From Ensifer sp. MPMI2T (GTDB lineage Bacteria; Pseudomonadota; Alphaproteobacteria; Rhizobiales; Rhizobiaceae): DNA of 64,000 nucleotides. The notes under the pieces were generated by a model. The model was not told the origin of the DNA. It did not search any database and was given only the letters and a program-made list of their open reading frames with translations. The position numbers and the translations under genes were made by a program. The stretch spans positions 62,001 to 126,000 of the forward strand of contig NZ_SRXN01000008.1 in assembly GCF_004827385.1 (NCBI RefSeq), in the 5' to 3' direction. This document shows, piece by piece, positions 17,273 to 26,231 of this stretch (positions within the stretch are counted from its first letter, which is position 1; each line of letters begins with the position of its first letter).

Positions 17273-18262
17273 TCAGTTTGCAGCAGTGCTGGCGGTGGTC
17301 TGGAGCAGAAGATCGGACGCCTTGTACTTGCCCTGAGGCAGGCTGCCCTCGCGCTCGAGAACGCCGATCCAGAAGTCCAGATCTCTTTCGGTCGCACGCG
17401 CGCCCGGCCGCAACCCGAAGCCGGTCCAGTGCTTGGCGAGTGCGCCATTCTCGCCGCGTTTTTCGAGAATTTCTGCAAGCAGCGCCCGTGCCTCTTCCGG
17501 ATTCTCTCTCGACCAGTCGGCCGCGCGGGCAGACTGTTCGACAAAATTCTTGGCCGCTTCCGGGTGCTCCTCGACAAAGTCGCGACGGAGAACGGCAAAG
17601 CCGCCGGCAATCTCACCGAGCACGTCGGTATCGTCGAAGATTGCGCGTACGCCGCCATTGTCCACGACCTGGCCGTTGAACGTTGCCTGCCAGTATCCGA
17701 CCGCTGCGATGTCGACCTGCTTCGAGCGCAACGTCTGCTCCAGCTGGGGGCCCGGGACGGTGACCAAGTTGGCGGCATTCTGCGGTAATCCCTTGCTGTG
17801 CAGCGCTTCCCGTATCGCATAGTCGAGGTGAGCGCCGAGCGTGTTCACCGCAATGGTCTTGCCGGCGATATCCTCGATGGATCTGATCGGGCTTTCTTCG
17901 AGCACATAGAAGATGCTCTTCACCTGCTCATTGATGCCGTTGGTCGGATAAGCGGCGACAAAATCGTTGCCGCTGGCGATCGAGTTGATGACGGCCGAGG
18001 TCGCCGCGGAGCCTATGTCGACGCTGCCGGATGCGAGCCCGAAGAGGGACTCCGGACCGCCGCTCGCATAGCCGACGTTCTCGAGCTTGATGCCTAGGCC
18101 GTCAAAGTAGCCAAGTTCGAACGCGAGCTCGTGCGCGGATATACTGCCGTGGCTCGCCAGGTAGCGCAGGGTCACCTGGTCGGGCGACTGCGCCGCCGCA
18201 TATCCGGACAGGCCGATGGCAAACAGCGTGCCGAGACCGAGAGAGCGAATGGTGATGGTCAT
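17273..18262 (-). CDS. ABC transporter substrate-binding protein (SsuA-like)
   Basis: A 329-residue periplasmic binding protein of the NMT1/SsuA type. I chose the ATG at 18262, which gives a signal peptide (SLGLGTLFAIGLSGYAAAQS, cleavage after AAA or AQ); the frame extends further upstream without a better start. The mature protein begins DQVTLRYLASHG and contains the family segment YASGGPESLFGLASGSVDIG. It lies between permease and ATPase genes of the same importer. The ligand is probably an aliphatic or aromatic sulfonate or sulfate ester, by context. Confidence 0.9.
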   Translation of the reverse strand: MTITIRSLGLGTLFAIGLSGYAAAQSPDQVTLRYLASHGSISAHELAFELGYFDGLGIKLENVGYASGGPESLFGLASGSVDIGSAATSAVINSIASGNDFVAAYPTNGINEQVKSIFYVLEESPIRSIEDIAGKTIAVNTLGAHLDYAIREALHSKGLPQNAANLVTVPGPQLEQTLRSKQVDIAAVGYWQATFNGQVVDNGGVRAIFDDTDVLGEIAGGFAVLRRDFVEEHPEAAKNFVEQSARAADWSRENPEEARALLAEILEKRGENGALAKHWTGFGLRPGARATERDLDFWIGVLEREGSLPQGKYKASDLLLQTTASTAAN

Positions 18263-18393
18263 GTGTTCGTCTTTCCTGGTTGAAGTGGTTGATGTCGAAG
18301 CGCACCGACAAAAGCGCGTCACACGCCCGTTAAGCCTTTGTTTTCATGCATGTGGTTGTCCCGAAACCGCTGCACACTTGCGGGCGACATGCA

Positions 18394-19239
18394 CTAGATC
18401 GAAACATCGCTCCAGCGGCACAGGCGGCGCTGCGCAAAGACAAGGGCGTAGTTGGCGATGAGCCCGAGCCCGGCGAGGATGAAAATCGCCGCGAACATCA
18501 GCGGTATCTGGAAATTGTACTGGGCGTTCATGACCTGGAAGCCGACCCCCTTGTTGGCGCCGATCATCTCAGAGGCGATCAGCAACAGAAGCGCGGTCGT
18601 GGCGCTCAGGCGCAGGCCGACGAAGATGGAGGGGATGGCGCCAGGCAGGACGACACACCGGAACACGGTCGGACGGGACGCTCCGTAGACGCGCGCCATT
18701 TCGATCAGCTTCGAATCGACTTCCTTGACCCCGCTGATCGTGTTCAGAAGCAGTGGGAACAATGTCGCCCAGAAGATCACGAAAACCTTGGACGCCTCAC
18801 CGAGTCCGAGCAGCAGGATGAACACCGGATAAAGCGCGAGCGCCGATGTCTGCCTGAAGAGCTGAAGGATCGGGTCGAGCGCCTGCTCGATCGGGCGCAC
18901 CTGCCCCATGAACAGGCCGAGCGGTATCGCCACCACCACGGCAGCCACGAATGCCAGGCCCGATCTTTGAAGGCTGATGGCGATATCGTCGAGCAAGGCC
19001 CCGCCGAAGAAGCCTCTCCACAGGGCAGAAAGGATCGCGTCGATCGGCGGGAAAACGGCCGGATTGACCCAACCGCTGCTGCTGGCAGCTTGCCAGAATA
19101 CGAGAAAGGCAGCCAGAAGTCCGTAACGCGACAGCCAATGGCGAAGTCTCACGCTGGCCCGCTGAAGATATTCTTCGGCTTTCACGCCACCGGGGCCGCG
19201 GTTGGCGAGGATTGATCTGTCGACATCTTGCAAGCTCAT
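18394..19239 (-). CDS. ABC transporter permease (SsuC/TauC type)
   Basis: A 281-residue inner-membrane permease with the BPD-transp-1 fold. Membrane segments include YGLLAAFLVFWQAAS and FVAAVVVAIPLGLFMGQV, and the EAA-like loop is near ASRPTVFRCVVLPGAIPSIF. The start at 19239 was chosen over upstream open frame because AGGAGGG lies just before it. It belongs to the organosulfur importer. A 131-bp gap separates it from the binding-protein gene, which may have its own translation control. Confidence 0.9.
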   Translation of the reverse strand: MSLQDVDRSILANRGPGGVKAEEYLQRASVRLRHWLSRYGLLAAFLVFWQAASSSGWVNPAVFPPIDAILSALWRGFFGGALLDDIAISLQRSGLAFVAAVVVAIPLGLFMGQVRPIEQALDPILQLFRQTSALALYPVFILLLGLGEASKVFVIFWATLFPLLLNTISGVKEVDSKLIEMARVYGASRPTVFRCVVLPGAIPSIFVGLRLSATTALLLLIASEMIGANKGVGFQVMNAQYNFQIPLMFAAIFILAGLGLIANYALVFAQRRLCRWSDVSI

Positions 19240-19261
19240 CTGCCCGCCCTCCTTTGGCGTT

Positions 19262-20611
19262 TCATTCGGCGGCCTGAACGGCCCCGCGCGATTGCGTCCA
19301 GGGATTTTCCGGTCTGGGGAGGCCGAGGTTTTCACGAAGCGTGCGGCCTTCGTAGGCGGTCCTGAACAGGCCCCGTCGCTGCAGTTCGGGGATCACAAGG
19401 TCGACAAAGTCGTCGAGCGAACCAGGAAGCCACGGCGGCAGTATGTTGAACCCGTCCGCGGCTTCGTTGCGGAACCATTCCTCGAGCTGGTCGGCGACCT
19501 GTTCGACGCTGCCGACAACCGTGTAGTGGCCTCGCGCTGTCGCGATCCACTGGTAGAGCTGCCGGATCGTGAAACCGTGCTCGTCGGCAATCTTGCGGAT
19601 CAGCGCCTGGCGGCTCTTCATGCCTTCCGTCTCTTGGCTGACGGGAAGCGGACCGTCGAGCGGATATCCCGTGAGATCGAGCGTTCCACCGGTCAATCCG
19701 TTGAGCAGCGCGACGCCGTCTTCAGGAACGATGAGCTCATTCAGCCGCTCGTACTTGCTGCGCGCTTCTTCTTCCGTGCGGCCGACAAAGGGCGCGACGC
19801 CCGGCATGATCAGCACGTGTTCAGGATTGCGTCCTGCGCGTCGGACGCGCGCCTTGATGTCCCGATAGAACTCCTGAGCAGAGCTGAGATTCTGATGGGC
19901 GGTGAAGATCACTTCCGCGGTCGCAGCGGCAAGCCCGCGTCCGTCTTCGGACTGTCCCGCCTGGACGACGACCGGGTGGCCCTGTATCGGGCGCGGCACG
20001 TTGAGCGGCCCCTTCACCGAGAAATGCTTGCCCCGGTGATTGACGTCGTGGACACGTCCGGCGTCGAAGAAGCGGCCAGTCGCCTTGTCACGGATGAATG
20101 CGTCGTCCTCCCAGCTATCCCAGAGGGCCTTCACCGTTTCTACATGCTCATGGGCGCGCTCGTAGCGCTCGGCATGTGTCGGCTGCGTCTCCCTGTTGAA
20201 GTTGCGCGCCGTCTCATTGCCCGCCGAGGTCACCACGTTCCACCCGGCGCGGCCGTTGGACAGAAGGTCTAGCGACGCGAATTTGCGGGCGAGCGTATAG
20301 GGCTCTTCGTAGGTGGTCGACGCGGTTGCGATGAAGCCAAGATGTGTCGTCAGCGGTGCGAGCGCAGCAAACAGCGTGACCGGCTCGAACCCTGCTATCT
20401 TGGCGTTCCCGCCCTCACGCCCGCCGAGCCCGACCGAGAGATTGTCCGCCAGAAAATAGGCGTCGAACAGGCCACGTTCGGCCGTCTGCGCAAGCTTCCT
20501 GTGGAACTCGAAACTTGTCGCCCCGTTTGCTGGAGCTTCCGGATGCCTCCAGGCGGCGATATGCTGGCCGCCGCCGGGCAGAAAAGCGCCGAGTTTGATC
20601 TTTCTCGTCAT
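19262..20611 (-). CDS. LLM class flavin-dependent monooxygenase (NtaA/SnaA/DszA family)
   Basis: A 449-residue bacterial-luciferase-like monooxygenase that uses reduced FMN. The start KIKLGAFLPGGGQHIAAWRH, the NVVTSAGNETARNFN segment and the later VVQAGQSEDGRGLAAATAEV are hallmarks of the NtaA/SnaA/DszA branch. It would oxidise a sulfur- or nitrogen-containing organic substrate using FMNH2 from the reductase encoded next to it. The ATG at 20611 has GAGAGG before it. It lies second in the operon, between the reductase and the importer genes. Confidence 0.9.
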   Translation of the reverse strand: MTRKIKLGAFLPGGGQHIAAWRHPEAPANGATSFEFHRKLAQTAERGLFDAYFLADNLSVGLGGREGGNAKIAGFEPVTLFAALAPLTTHLGFIATASTTYEEPYTLARKFASLDLLSNGRAGWNVVTSAGNETARNFNRETQPTHAERYERAHEHVETVKALWDSWEDDAFIRDKATGRFFDAGRVHDVNHRGKHFSVKGPLNVPRPIQGHPVVVQAGQSEDGRGLAAATAEVIFTAHQNLSSAQEFYRDIKARVRRAGRNPEHVLIMPGVAPFVGRTEEEARSKYERLNELIVPEDGVALLNGLTGGTLDLTGYPLDGPLPVSQETEGMKSRQALIRKIADEHGFTIRQLYQWIATARGHYTVVGSVEQVADQLEEWFRNEAADGFNILPPWLPGSLDDFVDLVIPELQRRGLFRTAYEGRTLRENLGLPRPENPWTQSRGAVQAAE

Positions 20612-20685
20612 TGAACCTCTCCGAAATTGGGCCGTTCGGCCATGAATGGTGCTTGTTTCATGATGTTGTGCACCGGCTCGGCGCA

Positions 20686-21243
20686 CTAAGCGGCGATGCT
20701 CCGCCGACCGGATTGCCCGAGGACCCGCGTCGCTTCGTCGACCGCCTGCCCGACCCGCGCATGGATCGCTTCCGAGATCAGGGCGCCGTCCGCAAAGTCC
20801 TTGTCCGACGCGTAGATTGCCGTCGGCATTGCCAGCGCTTCAAAGAAGCCGAACAGGGGGCGCAGCTGGTGCTCCACAATCAGCGAATGACGCTCGCCGC
20901 CGCCTGTAGCCGCAAGGATGACCGGCTTGCCACGCAGCAATGACGGATCGAAGAGGTCGAAGCAGTGCTTGAACAGTCCGGTGTAGCTGCCTTTGAAAGT
21001 CGGTGAGCCGACGACCAGCACGTCAGCCGTGATCGCCTGGTTGACGATGTAGCGCGCTTCGGGAGCGAGATCGTCCAACCGTCTGGCTTTTGGCAGAGAA
21101 GCCCCGAAGTCCTCGACGTCGAATGTCTGCGCCGAGGCTCCGACGCTCACTGCAAGCCGGTGGACGATATGATCGACGAACGTCCGGGTCTTGGACGGGC
21201 GCGTGATGTTTCCCGAGATTCCGACCACTCTTTTTTCCGGCAT
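20686..21243 (-). CDS. NAD(P)H-dependent FMN reductase (SsuE/MsuE-like)
   Basis: A 185-residue flavodoxin-fold reductase. The N-terminal VVGISGNITRPSKTRTFVDH matches the phosphate-binding loop of FMN reductases, and VVGSPTFKGSYTGLFKHCFD is the second conserved flavin segment. It should supply FMNH2 to the LLM monooxygenase encoded downstream in the same operon. GGAGGT precedes the ATG. It is the first gene of the operon; a perfect inverted repeat lies 44 bp upstream. Confidence 0.92.
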   Translation of the reverse strand: MPEKRVVGISGNITRPSKTRTFVDHIVHRLAVSVGASAQTFDVEDFGASLPKARRLDDLAPEARYIVNQAITADVLVVGSPTFKGSYTGLFKHCFDLFDPSLLRGKPVILAATGGGERHSLIVEHQLRPLFGFFEALAMPTAIYASDKDFADGALISEAIHARVGQAVDEATRVLGQSGRRSIAA

Positions 21244-21286
21244 CGTTGACCTCCGTCGAAGCCGTTTCAGATGTGATCATCTAAAT

Positions 21287-21308
21287 CTATAATTTCTATG
21301 AATTATAG
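21287..21308. promoter_or_regulatory. perfect inverted repeat upstream of organosulfur operon
   Basis: CTATAATT, a six-base loop and AATTATAG form a perfect 8-bp inverted repeat 44 bp before the reductase start. On the minus strand it also contains TATAAT, a possible -10 box. It may be an operator for a sulfur-responsive regulator. Confidence 0.4.
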
Positions 21309-21547
21309 CAACACGGTTCCCTTTCGCATCGCTGAAGGGGAAGAGTTTGCCCTGATACGGCGCCGGTCTGCGGCCATCTTGGCGGCAGGTGAATGACGAG
21401 CGTTAACGCTGGAATTCGCTTGGGCCCTCTCAAAGCGGCACTGCAATCGCTGGCCGACCAGTCTCAATGGACTGGCTCGACTTGGGCAAGGCCGGATACG
21501 AGCGACTCGTAGTCGGGACCACCGAGCACGGATTTGGCCTCCTGAGC

Positions 21548-21600
21548 TGTCGGCGGCTGGCACCCCCTCTGCCGGGCATGTCCCCCTTGTGGGCAGGGCT
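21548..21600. repeat. RIME-like intergenic repeat fragment
   Basis: The segment with CACCCCCTCTGCCGGGCATG and then CCCCCTTGTGGG resembles the rhizobial RIME-type intergenic repeat. It directly abuts the transposase remnant. Confidence 0.35.
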
Positions 21601-22178
21601 ATCGCATATGAGTAAAGAGCACATGGAAGAAGTCTTTGTTCCAGTTGGCGCGGCGCATTTTGCTTGCGATGGGTTTGTCGAGGGGGTGAGCCACCAAGAT
21701 GTTACGAGCAAGTCTGCGGATGGCAGCAAGGTTTTGCGGGGCGTTATCGTTGCGGCTGCGGGCATCGTCTTCGTGAAAGACGACGTCGAGGCTCCAGTGC
21801 AACTGAAGGCGCGCCCCTTCTCATAGCCGCGTCGCAGCGCCTTGCCGTCGACCGCCACGACGCCGCGCGGGCGAGCACTGAGGCCCAGCCCGTGGCGCAG
21901 CCCGCAACAAAAGCGCTGAGCGCCCGCGCCAGTTCGTCCGGGTCAAGGAGCCGGAAGATGCGGCTGAAGGTGTCGTGGCTCGGGCAGCCGTGCCGGAGGG
22001 TGACGATCTCCTTCATCTCCTCCTGCCGGCCCTCGACGAATTCGGCGATTTCCACGCAGGTCTTAGCGCCGCAGAGCGTCGCCGCCAGCGCCAGAAACAG
22101 AAGTTCGGCCAGATCATGCCGCGCATTGAGGTCGCGCGGATCGCGTACTTCCCGGAAAATCGACAGAACAGATGGCAT
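21599..22178 (-). pseudogene. ISAs1 family transposase remnant
   Basis: The minus strand carries the N-terminus of an ISAs1-type (H-repeat-like) transposase from 22178: MPSVLSIFREVRDPRDLNAR, then the HDLAELLFLALAATLCGAKT segment. It then shifts frame into MAVDGKALRRGYEKG and jumps to the C-terminal part HWSLDVVFHEDDARSRNDNA, ending FFHVLFTHMR at 21599. The normal protein is about 370 residues, so most of the catalytic core is deleted and at least two frames are used. It is an inactive insertion-sequence relic at the border of the accessory region. Confidence 0.85.
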
Positions 22179-22404
22179 CCAGGCCCCCTCGCAAAAGAGA
22201 AAGCCCCCCAAGAATCCATTCAAAGCTTCCTGGCAATACCCAAAATACTGATATGCGATTCCCCTGAGTACCAAGGGGAGAAAAAGTTATGTTATGTTTT
22301 GAGTCCGCGTGGTGTCGATTATGAGCCGCGGTGGGAAGGCTCCGGCAGGTGGGCGCCCCTAGACTCATCGCTTTTCGTGGCGCCCGCTACAGCCGACGCC
22401 AACT

Positions 22405-23415
22405 TCATGTTCGTCGGGCCGATAGAAACCGCTTCAAGCTCAAACCGGCCGGCAAAATGTAAGGCGGTATGGCGAGCGAATAGTGACCACAGTTTAATTC
22501 TAAAATATTTGGCTTAGCTCCGGCGTCCTTCAGCCTCTGCACGAATCTCTCCGATAGCTCTGGCAACACCACTTTGTCTCTTTTCGCCAGCACAATGTGA
22601 AGATCGAGATCAGGACCCGCCAAACGATGCGCGTAGTTCTCCATGTTAAGTGGACCCCAAGCCCTCCTTAGATCGCTCAGCTCAATCTCGGGCTCAAGGC
22701 TTTCACGTATCGACCGTGTCGCGCGACCGGTCCAAACCATATCCGCAAGACTCCCCGCCGTCAGAAACAATGAGGCTTTGGACACAGCCGGGTCGTGCGC
22801 CGCAATGATCCCCGCGACCCAGGAGCCCAAGCTCATCCCGAGAACCGAAATCTCTCGATAGCCTTCACTCTTCAACCACCGTATGAGCTTTCGCCCATCC
22901 CACACTGCCTGCCTAACAGACTGGATCGTTCGACCGAGATTAGCCCTGAGCATATAATCGGCGTGCACGGAGCCCGGACGTCGGCGCTCGAAATGATAAG
23001 GCATAGCAATCTCGACAACCGTGATGCCCCGGCGCGAGAAGAAGTCTGCAATCTGACGATTCCGACCGCTTGCATTCCAATGGTGAAATATCGCCAATGC
23101 CTGATCGAACGACCCGCTTTCTGTGATTTTCGCCCAGACTACATTGTTCTCTTCAGTGTCAGTAGACATGCCCGATGGAAATTTGAGCCATCGATCTTGC
23201 CTTTGAAACCCTTGATCGCTCCCACTCGGCTCATCGAAGAAGGTTGGATCTGCCACGGCCTGGTCCGCAAGAACAAAAAACTCTTGGATATTTGCTATGT
23301 TCTTCACGCCTGGAAAGGCGCGTTCTGCGTCAAGGGCGAAATCCGTCGTTTTCTTCCCCTCCTCACCGCGCCGCGCGCGCCGCTCATCCCAACGATCAAG
23401 CCAACTATGATACAC
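22405..23415 (-). CDS. alpha/beta hydrolase-fold protein
   Basis: A 336-residue protein of the alpha/beta-hydrolase type. The nucleophile elbow GMSLGS sits in EISVLGMSLGSWVAGI (about residue 195), a candidate catalytic Asp follows in the KRDKVVLP region, and the catalytic His is probably in LNCGHYSLAIPPY near the C-terminus. The start is GTG at 23415 with AGG-AGG upstream. Codon use and base composition are clearly more AT-rich than the neighbours, which suggests recent transfer. It resembles the ABHD18-type hydrolases. The substrate is unknown. Confidence 0.65.
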   Translation of the reverse strand: MYHSWLDRWDERRARRGEEGKKTTDFALDAERAFPGVKNIANIQEFFVLADQAVADPTFFDEPSGSDQGFQRQDRWLKFPSGMSTDTEENNVVWAKITESGSFDQALAIFHHWNASGRNRQIADFFSRRGITVVEIAMPYHFERRRPGSVHADYMLRANLGRTIQSVRQAVWDGRKLIRWLKSEGYREISVLGMSLGSWVAGIIAAHDPAVSKASLFLTAGSLADMVWTGRATRSIRESLEPEIELSDLRRAWGPLNMENYAHRLAGPDLDLHIVLAKRDKVVLPELSERFVQRLKDAGAKPNILELNCGHYSLAIPPYILPAGLSLKRFLSARRT

Positions 23416-23436
23416 TCTGGTTATTTCCTACCTTGC

Positions 23437-23757
23437 TCACCATTGCCCAAACCGGGGATCAAACAGGCCGTATATCGAAAGCAGCACTCCAACGGCAAGA
23501 AGGATCAAAAAACCAGCGAATGCGTCGATCAGCAGATAGCTCACAAAGAGTAACGCCACGACCGACGACATCCTCGACAAAGGAAAATGACACTGACGTC
23601 CGACACCTAAACGGATGGAACCGTACAGAAAAACAACACAGGTCGAGATAGCGACAAGTAGGCTGCTGTAATGTGTCGGCATTCTATAGCGAAACCCGTC
23701 GCTCACATTGTTGCGTACTTGGAAGGCTGAAAACATATCGCTGACCAACCAAGCCAC
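23437..23757 (-). CDS. small hypothetical membrane protein
   Basis: An open frame of up to 106 residues with at least two hydrophobic segments (SLLVAISTCVVFLYGSI and VVALLFVSYLLIDAFAGFLI plus a following helix). The start is uncertain: GTG at 23757 or ATG at 23682; neither has a strong ribosome site. It precedes the alpha/beta hydrolase by 21 bp and shares its low GC content, so the two may be a transferred pair. No function is recognised. Confidence 0.45.
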   Translation of the reverse strand: MAWLVSDMFSAFQVRNNVSDGFRYRMPTHYSSLLVAISTCVVFLYGSIRLGVGRQCHFPLSRMSSVVALLFVSYLLIDAFAGFLILLAVGVLLSIYGLFDPRFGQW

Positions 23758-23811
23758 AATGTTCTGGGGAATCTAATCCAAGTGCAACAATAACGTGTGA
23801 AGGGTAGGGCA

Positions 23812-23997
23812 TTACGCGCATTCGCGCAAATGCGCCATGAAGACCTCGGCGGGCGTGCGGTAGCCGAGACACTTGCGCGGCAGCGCGTTCAGATGGTGAA
23901 CGAGGGCGGCGAGCTGTTGCTGACTGACAGCGGATAGATCGGTGTCGCCGGGCATGAAGCGGCGGATGCGCTTGTTGGCGTTTTCCACGGCAACGCT
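23812..23997 (-). pseudogene. IS30 family transposase C-terminal fragment
   Basis: The minus strand reads VENANKRIRRFMPGDTDLSA, then VSQQQLAALVHHLNALPRKC and LGYRTPAEVFMAHLRECA before a stop at 23812. These are the last conserved segments of IS30-type integrase-core transposases. Everything upstream is missing, so this is a truncated copy. It marks the other edge of the low-GC hydrolase island. Confidence 0.85.
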
Positions 23998-24163
23998 GAT
24001 TTTCGCAGCACGCTAACTGCCACGATCACTGGGGTGTACCGGCAACCCGTCGGAATTCGCGCTTTCCCGCGTGAGTTCCTTCTCCTGCCCACTCTGCGGC
24101 ATCGAGACGCGGGAACGCGAACGATGATGCTTGCTCACGTATAGGAGCTTCACAGCTGAGGCG

Positions 24164-25138
24164 CTACTCCCGCGACCCCTCACGCACTCGCTCTTTGGCG
24201 GCATCGTGCGCTTGAAGTGCTGCATCGCCCGCCTTGTCCAGCATCTTCTGGCCCGTTGCCGCCGCTTCGCCGACTGCCGCATTCGTCCGCGCCGCGAGAT
24301 TGCTGCGCACGTCGTCAGCGGCCTCACCCATGGCCTCGTCCTCCGCCTCTGTATGGGGCAGCGCAGCCCCTATCGCTGCGCCGACCGCAAAGGCTAGTGC
24401 GCCGCCGACCAGAGGCTGGTCGCGGAAATGCTTGAGGATCGCCGCATTGAGATGTGCGCCCTCCTCTTGCAGCGATCGGCCCGCATCCTGGGCGCGGCCT
24501 GCGAGCGATTTTCCGGTATCCGCAAGAGAGTCGGAGAGGCGGCTTGCGGTGGCACTCATCTGCCGCCATTTGCTGGATGCCCAACCGGAAGCCTCGTCAA
24601 ACAAAGCACCGGCCTCGTTGCGCACTTCTTCGATCTGCCTTCCTGTTGCGTCGGCAAAACCCCGAAAGACATTGCCGCTTGGGTCTACGAAGTGGCCCGC
24701 CCGACGATCGGAAGTGTCCGTCAAGGCCCTGAAACGACTGCCGCTTTCATCCGTGAAGTGGCTATAGCGCTCTCCGAAGCTAACCTCTGCAGGTCCGACG
24801 CGCCTTACAGAACCCTTCACGGTCGCGAGCGGATAGTCGTCCGCACCCTCTTCGTCGTCCTTCAATGCGGGCGCGCGGGACCCTGGATTCGCGAGAAGCC
24901 AGGCGAGGCTTACCCCCATCAAAGCAACGGGGATCGGATTTGCCTTCAGCGCGACGCCGAGATTGCTGAGATATTCGGCTCCGCCGCTCGTCTTGGCGTA
25001 TTCGAGCATCTCGTCCATCAGTTGTCCCGGGGACATGCGTTCCTGGATGGCGTGAAGCTTTTCTTCGATGCGTTGACGATCGGACTCGATTTCTCGCTGC
25101 AGTTCAGCAGACGAATGCGTGTGGGGAGAATCGTTCAT
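24164..25138 (-). CDS. DUF3618 domain membrane-associated stress protein
   Basis: A 324-residue protein starting with the DUF3618 segment SSAELQREIESDRQRIEEKL and KLHAIQERMSPGQLMDEML. A hydrophobic stretch follows (IPVALMGVSLAWLLA, about residues 70-84), with a second near the C-terminus (GGALAFAVGAAIGAAL). The middle is a long polar amphipathic region with repeated Ala/Ser/Asp. Homologues in Sinorhizobium are annotated as nutrient-deprivation-induced. It is the last gene of a three-gene unit with overlapping ends, probably driven by the stress-type promoter at 26207-26231. Confidence 0.82.
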   Translation of the reverse strand: MNDSPHTHSSAELQREIESDRQRIEEKLHAIQERMSPGQLMDEMLEYAKTSGGAEYLSNLGVALKANPIPVALMGVSLAWLLANPGSRAPALKDDEEGADDYPLATVKGSVRRVGPAEVSFGERYSHFTDESGSRFRALTDTSDRRAGHFVDPSGNVFRGFADATGRQIEEVRNEAGALFDEASGWASSKWRQMSATASRLSDSLADTGKSLAGRAQDAGRSLQEEGAHLNAAILKHFRDQPLVGGALAFAVGAAIGAALPHTEAEDEAMGEAADDVRSNLAARTNAAVGEAAATGQKMLDKAGDAALQAHDAAKERVREGSRE

Positions 25139-25554
25139 CGCACTTGCTCCTTAAACACTTCCACGTCGCGCTGCAGAGAGGCTGTCGTCCTATCGAGCTT
25201 GAGGCTGCTGGCTTTCATCGTCGACAGGCCACGAGAAATCATTGCCCAGGAGAGCAACCCCACGACGACGCCGACAACGGCCGCCGATAATGCTTCGGCA
25301 TTCGGTTCGGTCACGCCACGCGTCATGAGAAACGCGGCGAGTCCCTGGACCACCGCGCTCAACAGCACGCCAATGGCGCCAATCGCGAAGATCAAACCGA
25401 CAAGAAGCGTCTCGAGGCTGGCTGTTGCACGGTCCAAAGTCTCGGATGCCTCCGTCTTTGCCAGATCGATTTCCTTGCGGAAAAGTCCTGATATGTCCGC
25501 CACCAAACCAGTCATCAATTCCGATAAGGGGCGGTTGTCCCGATGGTTAGTCAT
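25135..25554 (-). CDS. phage-holin-family (DUF1469) membrane protein
   Basis: A 139-residue protein. The N-terminal LSELMTGLVADISGLFRKEI and the following amphipathic helix are typical of Phage_holin_3_6 (DUF1469) proteins, and two membrane helices follow (LLVGLIFAIGAIGVLLSAVV and LSAAVVGVVVGLLSWAMI). In rhizobia and other bacteria such proteins accompany DUF3618 and DUF883/YqjD-like proteins, as here, and are stress-induced rather than phage genes. I used the ATG at 25554. Its ends overlap both neighbours. Confidence 0.85.
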   Translation of the reverse strand: MTNHRDNRPLSELMTGLVADISGLFRKEIDLAKTEASETLDRATASLETLLVGLIFAIGAIGVLLSAVVQGLAAFLMTRGVTEPNAEALSAAVVGVVVGLLSWAMISRGLSTMKASSLKLDRTTASLQRDVEVFKEQVR

Positions 25555-26158
25555 TGCGCTGAAGCTCCTCAAAATTCCATCCGCCTTCACTTGCCCGGTC
25601 ACTTGATGACGGCAATGCGGAAGACGGTTGGGAAACGGTCCGGTGAGCGCGACGCTGGGCCGAGGCAGTCAGGAACCGACTGGCGGCCAGGCCTGCGATC
25701 GCCGCGATGCCGAGAAAGGCGAGCGGTTGCTTTCGCCCGAAGTCTTCGGCCATTCCCGCAATTTCGCCGAGGTCGCGACCCTCGACGTCGCGTGCGAAGC
25801 CGCGGAGCGATGTGCCAATCTGTTGCGCGTATTGGCCCAAGGCCCGTTGATCCGACTGCTGGAGCTCGGAGCCTACTTTCTCAACGGCCATCGCTACGCC
25901 GCTCAGTTGGCGCGCTACGACGTTCTTCTCGCGCTCGGCGGCACGGGTTGCAGCGTCTCGGGCTTTCTCCGCCTGATCATCCGCGAACTCTCGAATATCA
26001 TCCAGATCTTCGCGCACCGCCTGTTGTAGGTTGCGATCTGTCGCGCCCTCGCCAGTTTCACTATTTTGCGCGCCATATGCATCGTCGACACCTTGCGAGG
26101 TCGTTATGGGCGCTCGCAACGGATCGCCAGGGGCGCGACCGCTTGGTTCGTTGTTCAT
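25547..26158 (-). CDS. hypothetical stress-associated membrane protein
   Basis: A 203-residue protein starting at ATG 26158 (GGAGG upstream). The first half is polar and helical, with long Ala/Glu/Arg heptad-like runs (EDLDDIREFADDQAEKARDA). A hydrophobic helix follows (LAFLGIAAIAGLAASRFLTA, about residues 152-171), then a Ser-rich tail. It resembles other single-helix proteins next to DUF3618 and holin-like genes. It opens the operon, 49 bp after an almost ideal general-stress promoter. The precise function is unknown. Confidence 0.75.
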   Translation of the reverse strand: MNNEPSGRAPGDPLRAPITTSQGVDDAYGAQNSETGEGATDRNLQQAVREDLDDIREFADDQAEKARDAATRAAEREKNVVARQLSGVAMAVEKVGSELQQSDQRALGQYAQQIGTSLRGFARDVEGRDLGEIAGMAEDFGRKQPLAFLGIAAIAGLAASRFLTASAQRRAHRTVSQPSSALPSSSDRASEGGWNFEELQRND

Positions 26159-26206
26159 GTTTCGGCTCCTCCCATGGAGTAACGGGATCAATTACGTATG
26201 CAATCA

Positions 26207-26231
26207 AACGAGCTATCAGGAACCTTGTTCC
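26207..26231 (-). promoter_or_regulatory. EcfG/RpoE2-type general-stress promoter
   Basis: On the minus strand GGAAC (26231-26227), exactly 16 bp, and CGTT (26210-26207) match the alphaproteobacterial EcfG consensus completely. It lies 49 bp before the ATG of the three-gene stress operon ending at 24164. Confidence 0.8.

Noticed and set aside
16532..17788. 418-codon plus-strand open frame over the sulfonate importer genes
   Set aside because: Antisense to two genes with complete Walker and binding-protein motifs.
21298..21396. 32-codon plus-strand open frame after the inverted repeat
   Set aside because: It could be the 5' relic of a lost gene divergent from the sulfur operon, but length and motif are insufficient to call.
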